Of a stretch of DNA of 64,000 bases, positions 28,601-37,340 are shown one piece after another. This DNA is from Zobellia uliginosa. Its GTDB lineage: Bacteria > Bacteroidota > Bacteroidia > Flavobacteriales > Flavobacteriaceae. The translations under genes and the position numbers were made by a program. The first letter of the stretch is position 1, and every line of letters begins with the position of its first letter. The notes under the pieces are model-generated. The model saw only the letters and a program-made list of their open reading frames with translations, was not told the origin of the DNA and did no database searches. The DNA lies in assembly GCF_900156625.1 (NCBI RefSeq), contig NZ_FTOB01000001.1, positions 310,001-374,000 on the forward strand, in the 5' to 3' direction.

Positions 28601-31600
28601 GGACATACCTTCACTGGTCTAAACGACGGAACGCACAGTATTCGCGTTCGGGACGCCAATGCCACTTCGTGCGGGATTACTTTAGCAGATATTATAATTT
28701 TGCCATTGCCCACCGAACCTACGCTTTCTACTTCCGTAACATACAATTGCGATGGAACAGGAAACATTACGGTATTGCCTAGCGATCCCTCATACACCTA
28801 CAGTATTGATGGAGGAACGGCCCAAACAAGCAACCTCTTTAACGATATTGCCACAGGAAACCATACCATTACGGTCAATTACGGCAGTGATTGTACGGTC
28901 GACACAACCGTAATCGTCGAAGACGGCCATGCCTTTGAAGCCTCGATCACGGCTTTTGAAAACCTTGACTGTAACGCCGACAACTCAGGTAGCATTACCA
29001 TAGATGCCAGCAATTACGGGGCAGGCGGATTCGAATATAGCTTGAACGGAGCGGCCTTTGTTGGTCCGTTTAGCGCACCGGAACAAATTACCGGTCTTGC
29101 CGCCCAAGCGCACAGTATTGTCGTAAGGGATGTAAACGACCCTGTTGCCGGTTGTACCGTTACTTTGAACCAGACCCTTACCCAACCCGATGTCATTGTG
29201 GCCTCGGCCAACATTACCGAAGTCTTTACCTGTAACAACACCGGCGCGACCATTACAGCCAGTGCCATAGGGGGTACGCCCACCTATGAATACCAGTTGG
29301 AAGACGACCTCGGCACCGTTATCGGAGGCTATAATTTCGCTACCAACGGAAACAATGCCGTTTTCCCGAATATTCCCGCAGGGGACTATATCGTACGTGT
29401 TAGGGACCAAAACAACTGTAGCGATGCCATCGATACCCCGATTACCGTAACCGCTCCTGCAGTACCGACTTTTGACGTTACCCCTACAGCCTGTTACTCC
29501 GGTACCAACGATGCTTCCATTCAGGTTGATGTTACGGCCGGAAACGGTGGATATACCTTCAGTATCAACGGTGGACCCTTTTTAGCGCCAACACCGAGTA
29601 CCGAGGTTACGTACACTTTCAACAACCTGTCAAACGGTACCTATACCATAGACGTTAGGGACGCCTATGGATGTACGGCTGCACAACAGACCATTACCAT
29701 CGACCCACAGCTTGTAGTATCCGTTGACGTCGTTGATATCAATTCGTGTAACGACGGATCCATAACGGTCAACGCCACAGGCGGAAACGGAACCTTGGTA
29801 TATGCCATTGTACCGGCCGGTGACGATCCATCAGGACTTTATACCACAACCAATACCTTGACCATAACCAATGCCATGGCAACCGCCAATCCGGCCGGTT
29901 ATGATGTCTATGTACTGGACAACAATGGAGCATCACCCTCTTGTTCCTTTGTCCAAGAAGATATTGTATTCACTCCTGCCACTCCTTTATCGGTAAGCGG
30001 AACGGCCACCGACCCCGAATGTTTTGACGGGCTCGGCTCTGTAGATGCGACCGTTACAGGCGGTACGGCCCCATTTACCTATCAACTGGTAGATCTAACC
30101 CCTGCGGATGGTATCGATTATGGCAATACGAGTACAAACGTATTTACCCCTTCACTGACCTTCAACGGTATCGGGACAGGTGATTACGAAATAAACATTA
30201 CGGATGACAACGGTTGTACCGTTACCTCAACAACGGTAACGATCAACAATGCCGTGGAAATTACGGCCGACATCATTCCTATATTACCGGCGGCATGTAA
30301 TGACCCCGACATTAATGAATATGGTTTCCAATTTGACAATGTAACCGCTCCGGCCGGAGGCACTATAGAGTATAGTGATGATGGTGGTAGTTCTTGGCAA
30401 ATTTCCAATGAATTAAGAGGTAGCGTTTCGGGTACCGAGGTATACCCTTCTATTCGGGTTACCTTGCCCAGTGGTACCATTTGTCAAAAAGATTTTGATC
30501 GATATATCATTCCTTATCCCTTGGATGACTTGGATATTACCTTGGCGGCCGTGGTTGTCAATTGTAACGACCTTCAGGTCCGTGTATTGGGTAGCGAAGG
30601 AAACCCGATTCCGGGGTACGAGTATACCTATAGTGACGATCCGGCGAATTTCGATCCTTCCACGGCTATTTGGACGGCTCCAATACCGGCCGGAACCCCC
30701 CATATTTTCCAGAATATTGATGCCACAACCCCCCAAACACCAGGATTGCCCCTTTTGGTTCCCGGTAGAACCTACGTCTTTTACGTTAGGGACGGTGCGG
30801 GATGTGTGCGCCAGAGTAACGAAAATGTAAACGAATTGCCCGGTGTCAATCTGCCTATTGAAATTACCACGGACATCGTTCCTACTTGTTCCGGTTCATC
30901 AACAGGTGAAATAACATTCCACATTAATCCAAATACAACGCACCCTTTCATGCGCTATGAAATCTATGAGCTTGGTAATTCAACTCCTATAGATGTCAGT
31001 GGACCTGGGCCAGCGGCCAGCAATGTTCCCTACCACGATGAAATTACGGTTTCAGGTCTTGGCGAAGGGGAATACTATATCCGATTGGTTCAAGTAGATG
31101 CATCAAATGCAGATGCCTGTATCGGCGGTGGCGAGAACGCTCTCTTGGAGGAATTGGACGCCATTAATGCCACACCAACGGTTACGCGTCATATTTCCTG
31201 TAACCTTCCAGGATTGATTACCATTACCAATATTACCGGTGGTGGTGGAGCTCCGTATACCTACGATGTAGCAGGTCCTGGTGGATTTACCCCCTTAACG
31301 GGAACCACTTCGAATCCTATTGAAATTCCAGTAAATTCCCCAGCAGGAAGCTATACCGTCACGCTTTATGATCAATATAATTGTTCCGTAACCTTGGCTC
31401 CGGTGAATTTAGACCTTTCACCGAACCCGACCATAGACTCGGTTACCCAAGACAACTGTAACGCTCCTATCGACCTTACCGTTGTAGGTAGTTCCGCTGC
31501 AGGAAACATACGATATGCCATTGTACCGGCCGGAGATCCCGCACCGACAACCTACTTAAACAATGCCGGCTTATTTGAAAATGTCGCCCCAGGTTCATAT

Positions 31601-34600
31601 GATATTTACATTATGGACGGCAATGGTTGTACGAACTCACAATTGGGTTATGTGGTCAACCCAGTACTTTCGGCCAAGGCCGAGCTTACCAAGGTATTGG
31701 ATTGTACCGGGTCGCCCGATGCCCTTATTAACATTGAAGTATTGGATGGCTCGGGAAGCTATGAGTACTCGATAACCAATACCGCGGGTGTACCGGCAGT
31801 TGCACAAACGGCCATCCCAAGTAATCCGTTCGATTACCAGGCACCAGCGGCAGGAGATTATACGATTACCATCTACGATACCAATACACCGAACAGTGCG
31901 GCGTGTAACAGGCAATTTGTTGTAAACGTTCCAACCAGGGTCGAGCCTGTAATCGATACCTTTACAGCAACCGATGTTACTTGTTTGGGCAATTCAGATG
32001 GTACCATTACCATTACGGCCGTAGATAATGCCACGGGTCCATATACCTTTGAAATCACTTCATTTGATGGAGGTGTGGTAAGTATCGCCCCAACAAGTTT
32101 CACTAATACAACAGCCACGTTCACCGGTCTTGCTCCGAATTCGACTACGCTGCCAAGTGGCTATGTGGTTACCGTTAGGGGCAATGCTACAACGAACAAC
32201 TGTACTACGGATAGTGCTCCTATTATCATCACGCAGCCAGATGCCATTAACGTAACCTTAGATCCCGTGGTAGAGTTTGGCTGTACCACGGCCAACAACC
32301 AGAACGATGCCAGCATTTCAGTGGCAAACGTTACCGGTGGTTCAACCACCTATGTCCGTTACGAATTTATAAAAAACGATAACCCAGCCACTGCTGCGGT
32401 AGAACCGGACGTTGTGGTTCAGGACGGCTCTAACGACACCTATATCGAAACCGACCTTTTAGGCGGAGCATATACCATCAACGTGTATGACGACAAGGCT
32501 TGTGTAGGTACGGCCACGGCCACGATAGCGCCTTTTGTAGCAATAAGCAACCCTACGGTGAGTATTGATACCGATGTGAGCTGTAGCCCCGGCGACGATG
32601 CCGTGGTTTCCATAGGGGTAGATGTAACGCCTCCTTCAGGAAGTCCAACACTCGAATATTCCGTAGTAGGTACCGATAACGCCTATAGCCAACTTGGTCA
32701 AGCCTCCAATTCATTTAGCGGAATCGGGGTAGGAAACTATGAGGTTACCGTTACCAATACCGATACCGGTTGTTTCGTACAGACTACCTTTGAAATTGAA
32801 GATCCAAATACCTTTGAAATCGATGCTACGACAGTTGATGTAGTTTGTCACGGGACAGATGGTTCCGTTAGCTTTACCATAAGCGATAGCACCAAACCTT
32901 ATGGCGGCGGTTTCACTTGGCAAATCTATAATTCACAAGGTACGGTTGACCCCAGCGATGATACCCTCATCGCCTCGGCAAACGGAACCTCGGCCAATGC
33001 AGGTCCCACAACACCATTTGCAATTGGCGCGGGAGAATACCGTGTTGAGGTTACCCAAGATAGCAATCCTTCTTGTGTAGCTTCCGAAATGTTCACTATT
33101 GCAGGTCCTAGCGACCCGATCAGCGCAAACCGGGTATTTACCGATATCACTTGCGTACCTGGTAATAACGGAACCATAGAGGTTACAGACGTTACCGGAG
33201 GATGGGGAGGTTATTCGTATCTCATTTTCGATACGGCCGGGCCGGTTATCGACACCAACGATGCTGCAAACTATGTCTCGAATCCGAAAGCGGAAAACCT
33301 AAGCGCGGCTACCTACCAAGTTTGGGTTATGGATTCAAGGGGATGTGCACATCAATTGGCCGATGTTACGCTTAACGACCCAACGCCGATTACGGCAGAC
33401 TTAAGGATAAACCAACCGAATTGTACCGATTTGGAGGGAGAAATAGAGGTTATCAACGTACTTAACGGTCAGGGTAGCAACTATAGTTACCAGTTACAGA
33501 TGTACAATACAGGTACTTCTGCTTTTGAAGACCTAAGACCGATTCAGACCTCGCCTATTTTTGGTGGTCTGGGTGCGGGCGAATACCAAGTGATCGTCAG
33601 TGATCAATGGGGCTGTAGCAGTGCCACAAGCACGAGCATCGCCTTACACGAGCCTATTTCACCATTGGCATCCGTAGTTAAGACCATAGATTGCTCCGTT
33701 ACCGATCCGGGAGGACAGATTACTATTAGCCAAACGGGAGGTTCGGGCAACTTTAGATACGATGTTCAATACCCATCATCGGCCCCTGCTACCGTAGATG
33801 ACAGTAACATTACTGGAATCTTTACAGGTCTGACCCAAGTTGGTGACTACGTGTTTACGATTACCGATTTAGATGCCGATCATAGCTGTAGTACTACCAT
33901 AACCCAAAGATTGGAACCAGCGGTAATACCTGTAATAGGTGTAGATTCATCTACCAATGTAAGCTGTAACGGCGCAGATGACGGTACAATTTCAGTTAGT
34001 GTTACCGACAATGGAGTAGGCCCCTATACCTTTACCATTACGGCGGGACCAGGAAGTACGGCAACATTCCCAATAACTGCTACTTCCTCGACCTCGACCT
34101 CCGCTTTCTTTGATGGACTCGAAGGCTCAACGACAGGAATAACCTATACCATTGAAGCCCGTGGTGCCAACAACTGTGCCATAACCACCGATGTTACCAT
34201 TACCGAACGGGAAGCTATTACCGTAAATCCTATGAGCATTGTTCAGTATGGATGTACGGATGGCAACAACGGAAACAATGCCAGCGTATCGTTTACCAAT
34301 GCATCGGGAGGTACAGGTACTTATGTAAGATATGTATTCGTACGTGACGGAAGCGTTGTTCAAGACGGTTCCAACACTACCTATTTTGAAACCGACGGTT
34401 TAGGCGGTTCGTATGAAATAAGGGTATATGACGATGCAGGATGTTCTGCCATCTCGGCCGCGAATACAGTATTGCCTTTTGTAGAAATCAGCGATGCGAT
34501 CGTAACAACTACCCAAGAAGCTGCTTGTTCCCCATTGAACAATGGTGAAATAGAAGTTGGACTGACCGTTAGCCCAGCTACGGCAACACCGAACTTAGAG

Positions 34601-37309
34601 TATATCGTTACCGGAATAAATGTGGTCTACAATCAGACGATTGCCTCTACCAACAATCCCGAAACCTTTACAGGATTGGAAGTAGGTAACTACAGGATAA
34701 CGATCACCAATTTAGATACAGGCTGTGTTATCGAAACGGTACACACCATAGACGATCCGGATGTAATTGAAGTAATAGCCACAAAATTGACGGACGAAGA
34801 GTGTTTGAACAATGGTGTGGACGACGGTAGCTTTAGTGTTGCTATCAATAATTATACGGGGCCGTATAGCTATCAAGTATATGACGTTAACGATAACCCG
34901 GTACCTGGGGCCGCATTCAACGGAACCGGAGATACCAGTACACCGTTGGTGATTACAAACCTTCCTGGAGGAAGTTACTATGTACGTATTGCGGAAACCA
35001 ACGCGCCATTGTGCGACGACGATTCCAATATCATAACCATATTGGCTCCAAGTGACCCGATTACGGCCACCATAACTGAAGAAGCCAATGTTTCATGTAG
35101 CAATGACCAAGGCGAGATACTTGTTGATCCTGTCGGTGGCGAAGGTCCGTATACCATAGTATTGGATAATACCACTACTTCCCAAGTATATACCGAGACC
35201 AATGTTGAGGCTTTCATTTTCAGAAACCTATCTGCAGGTGATTTCCATGTAACCGTTACAGACGCCTTTGGTTGTGTACTTTCGGATAATATCACCTTAA
35301 TTAGACCTGATGATATCGTGGCCAATATTTCAGCAACGCCCCTATCGTGTTTCAATGGAAATACGGCAAGCGTCTTGGCTACCGTTGACCCTAGAAACAT
35401 TACGCCTACATACCAGTTCCAGTTGAATACCTATGATGACCTTGCAGGAAGCAACTTGTTGACCACTTCAGTAGGTCGCAGTACCGGTAACTTCAACAAT
35501 TTGGCTGCTGGTTTCTATAGTGTCACCGTAAGTGACGATGTAGGATGTTCAGTGGAAACCGCTATTGTCGAAATCGTTAATCCAACGGAAGTTGAAGCCC
35601 AATTGATAAGAACAAGTCCGTTAACCTGTGCTACCGGTGTAGAATTTGAATTGAGTGCAACAGGAGGAAGCGGAACCTACGAATACAGTGAAGACAACGT
35701 GACATGGACAGCGATGCCCGGAAACAGCGTCAATTTACCTCTAAGTGGTATGTTGGGTGCCGGTATTTATCGCTACTATGTTAGGGATGCCGTAAACCTA
35801 TGTACCGCTGTACAATCAAATTCGATAGAAGAAGATGTTATCGAGCCCTTAACGCTTACTGTAGATACAACAGCTGCCTTTATTAATTGTAATGGTGATA
35901 ATACCGCTACGATCTATGCAGAAGCTGATGGAGGTCTTGGTAACTATCAATATGCCCTGTACACCGATGCTACCTTAAGTGTGGCCTCACGCGTGGCCGG
36001 ACCACAAAGCAATGGTATCTTCAGTAATCTGACAGCAGGCACCTACTATGTAGATGTAACCAGTCAAGACTGTACGACCACTGCAGAGCGTGTAATTATT
36101 ACCGAGCCTACGGCCCTTAGCTATACCGATGCGGTTACCAACGTGACCTGTAATGGTGAAGAAGATGGTTCCATTACGGTTACCCTATCGGGTGGTTCAG
36201 GAGGATATCAATATGCCATATCACCAAACCTTAACCAGTTTGATGATAAAAACACCTTTGATAACCTTGCCCCTGGTGATTATACCGTAATTGCACAAGA
36301 TCAAAACGGTTGTTTTATTCAATTGGAATACACCATTGATCAACCTACTATAATCGAAGTAACGGCCACATCAACACCCGAAATTTGTGCTGGTGAAGCC
36401 AATGGTAGCATCGATCTTAGCATCACTGGTGGTACACCAGGCTATAGCACCCGTATGCATACGGAAGCAGATTTTGTACAAGACAGAACGACCTTTACCG
36501 GTCTGGCCGAAGGAACATACATCATTTTTGTACGTGACGCCCAAGGCTGTGAAGAGGATATAACCGTAACGGTAGATCCCGGTGTGAACCTTAATGCATC
36601 CGTAGAACCGGTGTATGGTTGTAACGGCAATATTCCGAACAACTATATCAATATTTCCCTTGAAGATACCAGTATTTCAGATCAGGTTCTTTATGGGGTA
36701 GATACTATGGATCCCGCAGAAATGCAACTGAATCCATATTTCAGGGACTTGTCTCCAGGTACGCACTATGTAGCCATATCACATGCCAACGGTTGTATTG
36801 TTACCTATGATGTAGAAATTGAAGATTACCAACCATTGACCATTACCCTAGAGCAATCCAATATCAATGAGATAACGGCCAACGTTTCTGGAGGTAGGGG
36901 TACATACACCATCACTTTCGATGGCAAAAACAACGGTTCCGATAATACTTACTATATCACTCGTACCGATACATACGTAGTTACCGCTACGGACGAAAAC
37001 GGTTGTGAGGTGATGGCCACCATTGATATGGAGTTCATTGATCTTGATATTCCCAACTTCTTTACCCCAAATGGAGATGGGCTAAATCAGACCTGGAAAC
37101 CTAAAAATGATGAAGGCTTCCCACAGATACTAACCGTCATATTTGATCGTTATGGTAGGGAGGTGTACCGAATGGGTCTTGGTGATCCAGGATGGGACGG
37201 TCTTTACAAACAAAAAGAACTTCCATCTGGTGATTACTGGTATGTTATCAAACTCAACGGAGAGAACGATGACAGGGAATTCGTTGGACACTTTACCCTA
37301 TATCGCTAA
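22685..37309 (+). CDS. sprB: Giant SprB-like cell-surface gliding adhesin
   Basis: This is a 4874-residue secreted protein. Its parts in order: signal peptide (1-24, ending FSQ); an N-terminal beta-rich head (25-395); a DUF11-like domain (about 399-505, EKRVEDISGVDITGQGVNLG onward); and many SprB-type repeats of about 80-110 residues. The repeats show the pattern C-(N/S)G-x-(S/D)DG-(S/T)I at the start and (L/A)xGxYxVxVxD..GC at the end. A non-repeat, galactose-binding-like insert lies at about 1286-1482. Two long internal duplications have periods of 585 and 661 residues. The last 90 residues (NFFTPNGDGLNQTWKP..) are a type-B T9SS sorting domain. SprB moves along the surface and drives gliding in Flavobacterium, where it is even longer. 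The frame is intact over 14.6 kb. The ATG follows the SprD-like TAG directly. Confidence 0.88.
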   Translation: MKPNFFKKLLVASILLLAYSGFSQEYNSFDVRYQTNIKGDLTFISNNILNRDGGTSSTEPEDPYNNISTNWSSNQETGGYFNYNDDKNMQYIDVDGDPSTFNSSSATFSFPNADCNLIRYAGLYWSATYPSATANGQSFWWGAINNSIPIGQGRQNDFNQVKLKVPGGTYVDVTADEVLFDGFTSSDNSVRGNSPYACYADVTHLITPLGDPTGEYTVANIRATLGSLKGQGGSSGGWTLVIVYENPNLTGKLITTFDGFARVRDTDRVDINYSGFNTIPVGPVRANVGAAALEGDYRITGDRLRIRAASSGGYTTLSNGTNPSNNFFNSNITLNATLTTNRTPNSRNTLGYDTDMFYVYNPANSVIPNNETSATLRFETNGDQYYPFFNSFNIEIIEPDIVLEKRVEDISGVDITGQGVNLGQTLDYVLTFQNTGNDNAVNYTIRDVLPVNVTLDESNITMPSGTTYTYDPATRAVEFSIPNRYVEVGDTPANIRMRVKVAENCFDFIDACTDLIENLAYSTYRGEINNNQITDDPSVSDFDNCGFVTPGATNFLLDDLSDCNFNRTVQLCGLNVTLDAGDNFDDYIWVRDDNENGEIDPSDTILDDGDPDADPSTLVVSDIGTYIVDKIVADPCKGFKEIIVVERFGTTQTNPIVDYFNALNSDADPTNDIQGEIAQCSIDGDLLPKIFLCGSGDTQPFQINITDAQSLTWERLDEGSCSSVTDDCANKNLGCTWNTVGTGNNFNATSAGKYRLVINYQLGCFSRFYFDVYQNNLDLLFNKRDIICSTDGNITITNLGSNYGYQLVDITNNTIVVPFSANNGPSFDISTNGAYRVDVTQLDSSGNPIPDACIFSTPDIGILDRDFQVNVTTTPSNCNAQGIIKIDVLNVEPNYTYVLRRSDGTLIDDETAQSDNTHSFNVNAGDYTIEVSTDDGCSFSQDVTVARTPDPTLIAQTTKDIGCTAGTIQLTGSGGLPSPGYSYAIWSKDGTNLYADVASIPGDAYETDPIFTFGWRDTNSDGTDEYFPGEEGDYVFVIVDSNNCFAFSNEVTINDNGAMTLDSITETSPSCSGDSDGALTINTTGGVAPFSYSIDGGTTTQGSPNFVNLIAGTYEVLVTDSSGCSLSQTVELTEPFPLSASAGVSRDATCDPNGAEVRVTNVVGGTPPYQYSFDGGATYGASSIAVLPPGDYTVIVSDGSCEYPMNVTVEDEPAEPTVTLTPEVSYDCNGTGTITATPDIATYNYTYALDGVPNSPDPTSNVFLNVAPGTYTVSTSYVSQTPPTPSLLLTEDFGSGPTIPSPNTNGYNYEDQTTNSPGDANENINDFEYSVTSDIVAPFGTWINPIDHTTGTRTGQGRYLVMNVGTPTPAQIIYSKQINDIIPNQDISVTLYIMNLLRQGTSGLDPNLTIEIREPGTGTVVRSITTGTIAKNTGENDWVEFTAELNPGSNTTLDFVIRSEIPGNGGNDFALDDIVIHQVPEVCEQTVETPVTVVAGQLFSANITGATDTSCNGLANGSITFEVENFNAAGFEYSIDGSAFVSSTISPITTPATLSSGSHTVVVRKVDEPSCSRTLTHTINAPEALVVSASITTELSCTNGGATITASATGGTTAYEYQLEDQLGNIIGSYDFATNGNNTVFPNLIAGDYIVRVRDANTCEDAIDTALTVAPTNPITFDVIPTACYTGGNTASIQVDVTDGNGDYTFSINGNPWVSPSPANSTTHTFSGLSNGTYTINVQDGLGCTGTLQTLTIDPQLTVSATAPRITACATDTDITISASGGDNNYVYAVVDNGTAVTDGDFNTTNPVTVAIAGDYDVYVRDNSGAADYCQAMYTVTVTKDDPIALTATPTAVSCFGSSDGAISITVDSGGNAPFMYSIDNGATYVPGNNFPNLSAGTYPVRVRDASNCETVAQDVIVTEPAQLVAEAVITQNYTCLVDGEITVGSITPTSGGSGNYQYSINGGAWTASTTGGHTFTGLNDGTHSIRVRDANATSCGITLADIIILPLPTEPTLSTSVTYNCDGTGNITVLPSDPSYTYSIDGGTAQTSNLFNDIATGNHTITVNYGSDCTVDTTVIVEDGHAFEASITAFENLDCNADNSGSITIDASNYGAGGFEYSLNGAAFVGPFSAPEQITGLAAQAHSIVVRDVNDPVAGCTVTLNQTLTQPDVIVASANITEVFTCNNTGATITASAIGGTPTYEYQLEDDLGTVIGGYNFATNGNNAVFPNIPAGDYIVRVRDQNNCSDAIDTPITVTAPAVPTFDVTPTACYSGTNDASIQVDVTAGNGGYTFSINGGPFLAPTPSTEVTYTFNNLSNGTYTIDVRDAYGCTAAQQTITIDPQLVVSVDVVDINSCNDGSITVNATGGNGTLVYAIVPAGDDPSGLYTTTNTLTITNAMATANPAGYDVYVLDNNGASPSCSFVQEDIVFTPATPLSVSGTATDPECFDGLGSVDATVTGGTAPFTYQLVDLTPADGIDYGNTSTNVFTPSLTFNGIGTGDYEINITDDNGCTVTSTTVTINNAVEITADIIPILPAACNDPDINEYGFQFDNVTAPAGGTIEYSDDGGSSWQISNELRGSVSGTEVYPSIRVTLPSGTICQKDFDRYIIPYPLDDLDITLAAVVVNCNDLQVRVLGSEGNPIPGYEYTYSDDPANFDPSTAIWTAPIPAGTPHIFQNIDATTPQTPGLPLLVPGRTYVFYVRDGAGCVRQSNENVNELPGVNLPIEITTDIVPTCSGSSTGEITFHINPNTTHPFMRYEIYELGNSTPIDVSGPGPAASNVPYHDEITVSGLGEGEYYIRLVQVDASNADACIGGGENALLEELDAINATPTVTRHISCNLPGLITITNITGGGGAPYTYDVAGPGGFTPLTGTTSNPIEIPVNSPAGSYTVTLYDQYNCSVTLAPVNLDLSPNPTIDSVTQDNCNAPIDLTVVGSSAAGNIRYAIVPAGDPAPTTYLNNAGLFENVAPGSYDIYIMDGNGCTNSQLGYVVNPVLSAKAELTKVLDCTGSPDALINIEVLDGSGSYEYSITNTAGVPAVAQTAIPSNPFDYQAPAAGDYTITIYDTNTPNSAACNRQFVVNVPTRVEPVIDTFTATDVTCLGNSDGTITITAVDNATGPYTFEITSFDGGVVSIAPTSFTNTTATFTGLAPNSTTLPSGYVVTVRGNATTNNCTTDSAPIIITQPDAINVTLDPVVEFGCTTANNQNDASISVANVTGGSTTYVRYEFIKNDNPATAAVEPDVVVQDGSNDTYIETDLLGGAYTINVYDDKACVGTATATIAPFVAISNPTVSIDTDVSCSPGDDAVVSIGVDVTPPSGSPTLEYSVVGTDNAYSQLGQASNSFSGIGVGNYEVTVTNTDTGCFVQTTFEIEDPNTFEIDATTVDVVCHGTDGSVSFTISDSTKPYGGGFTWQIYNSQGTVDPSDDTLIASANGTSANAGPTTPFAIGAGEYRVEVTQDSNPSCVASEMFTIAGPSDPISANRVFTDITCVPGNNGTIEVTDVTGGWGGYSYLIFDTAGPVIDTNDAANYVSNPKAENLSAATYQVWVMDSRGCAHQLADVTLNDPTPITADLRINQPNCTDLEGEIEVINVLNGQGSNYSYQLQMYNTGTSAFEDLRPIQTSPIFGGLGAGEYQVIVSDQWGCSSATSTSIALHEPISPLASVVKTIDCSVTDPGGQITISQTGGSGNFRYDVQYPSSAPATVDDSNITGIFTGLTQVGDYVFTITDLDADHSCSTTITQRLEPAVIPVIGVDSSTNVSCNGADDGTISVSVTDNGVGPYTFTITAGPGSTATFPITATSSTSTSAFFDGLEGSTTGITYTIEARGANNCAITTDVTITEREAITVNPMSIVQYGCTDGNNGNNASVSFTNASGGTGTYVRYVFVRDGSVVQDGSNTTYFETDGLGGSYEIRVYDDAGCSAISAANTVLPFVEISDAIVTTTQEAACSPLNNGEIEVGLTVSPATATPNLEYIVTGINVVYNQTIASTNNPETFTGLEVGNYRITITNLDTGCVIETVHTIDDPDVIEVIATKLTDEECLNNGVDDGSFSVAINNYTGPYSYQVYDVNDNPVPGAAFNGTGDTSTPLVITNLPGGSYYVRIAETNAPLCDDDSNIITILAPSDPITATITEEANVSCSNDQGEILVDPVGGEGPYTIVLDNTTTSQVYTETNVEAFIFRNLSAGDFHVTVTDAFGCVLSDNITLIRPDDIVANISATPLSCFNGNTASVLATVDPRNITPTYQFQLNTYDDLAGSNLLTTSVGRSTGNFNNLAAGFYSVTVSDDVGCSVETAIVEIVNPTEVEAQLIRTSPLTCATGVEFELSATGGSGTYEYSEDNVTWTAMPGNSVNLPLSGMLGAGIYRYYVRDAVNLCTAVQSNSIEEDVIEPLTLTVDTTAAFINCNGDNTATIYAEADGGLGNYQYALYTDATLSVASRVAGPQSNGIFSNLTAGTYYVDVTSQDCTTTAERVIITEPTALSYTDAVTNVTCNGEEDGSITVTLSGGSGGYQYAISPNLNQFDDKNTFDNLAPGDYTVIAQDQNGCFIQLEYTIDQPTIIEVTATSTPEICAGEANGSIDLSITGGTPGYSTRMHTEADFVQDRTTFTGLAEGTYIIFVRDAQGCEEDITVTVDPGVNLNASVEPVYGCNGNIPNNYINISLEDTSISDQVLYGVDTMDPAEMQLNPYFRDLSPGTHYVAISHANGCIVTYDVEIEDYQPLTITLEQSNINEITANVSGGRGTYTITFDGKNNGSDNTYYITRTDTYVVTATDENGCEVMATIDMEFIDLDIPNFFTPNGDGLNQTWKPKNDEGFPQILTVIFDRYGREVYRMGLGDPGWDGLYKQKELPSGDYWYVIKLNGENDDREFVGHFTLYR
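27180..30730 (+). repeat. Long-period duplication A inside the adhesin gene
   Basis: Two units of about 1755 bases (585 residues) in tandem. The Cys codon at 27215 corresponds to that at 28970. Shared landmarks include GATITASA, EYQLED, FATNGNN and DYIVRVRD; both units end near IDPQL. The copies have diverged at the DNA level. Confidence 0.75.
31982..35700 (+). repeat. Long-period duplication B inside the adhesin gene
   Basis: Two units of 1983 bases (661 residues) in tandem. The Cys codon at 31982 corresponds to that at 33965. Both units share GPYTF, the TYVRYxF..VVQDGSN segment, the NxDTGC stretch and APSDPI in the same order. Clearly diverged, distinct from duplication A. Confidence 0.75.
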
Positions 37310-37340
37310 ATAAAAAACTTAACCTACAACCTACAGTACC

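Noticed and set aside
26707-29410. Frames of 80-140 codons antisense or out of frame in the adhesin gene
   Set aside because: Shadows of the highly repetitive Thr/Gly/Asn-rich reading frame.
22685-37309. Repeat array as a CRISPR or a broken run of genes
   Set aside because: The repeats are degenerate protein-level units in one uninterrupted 4874-codon frame; no short direct DNA repeats with unique spacers were seen in the window.
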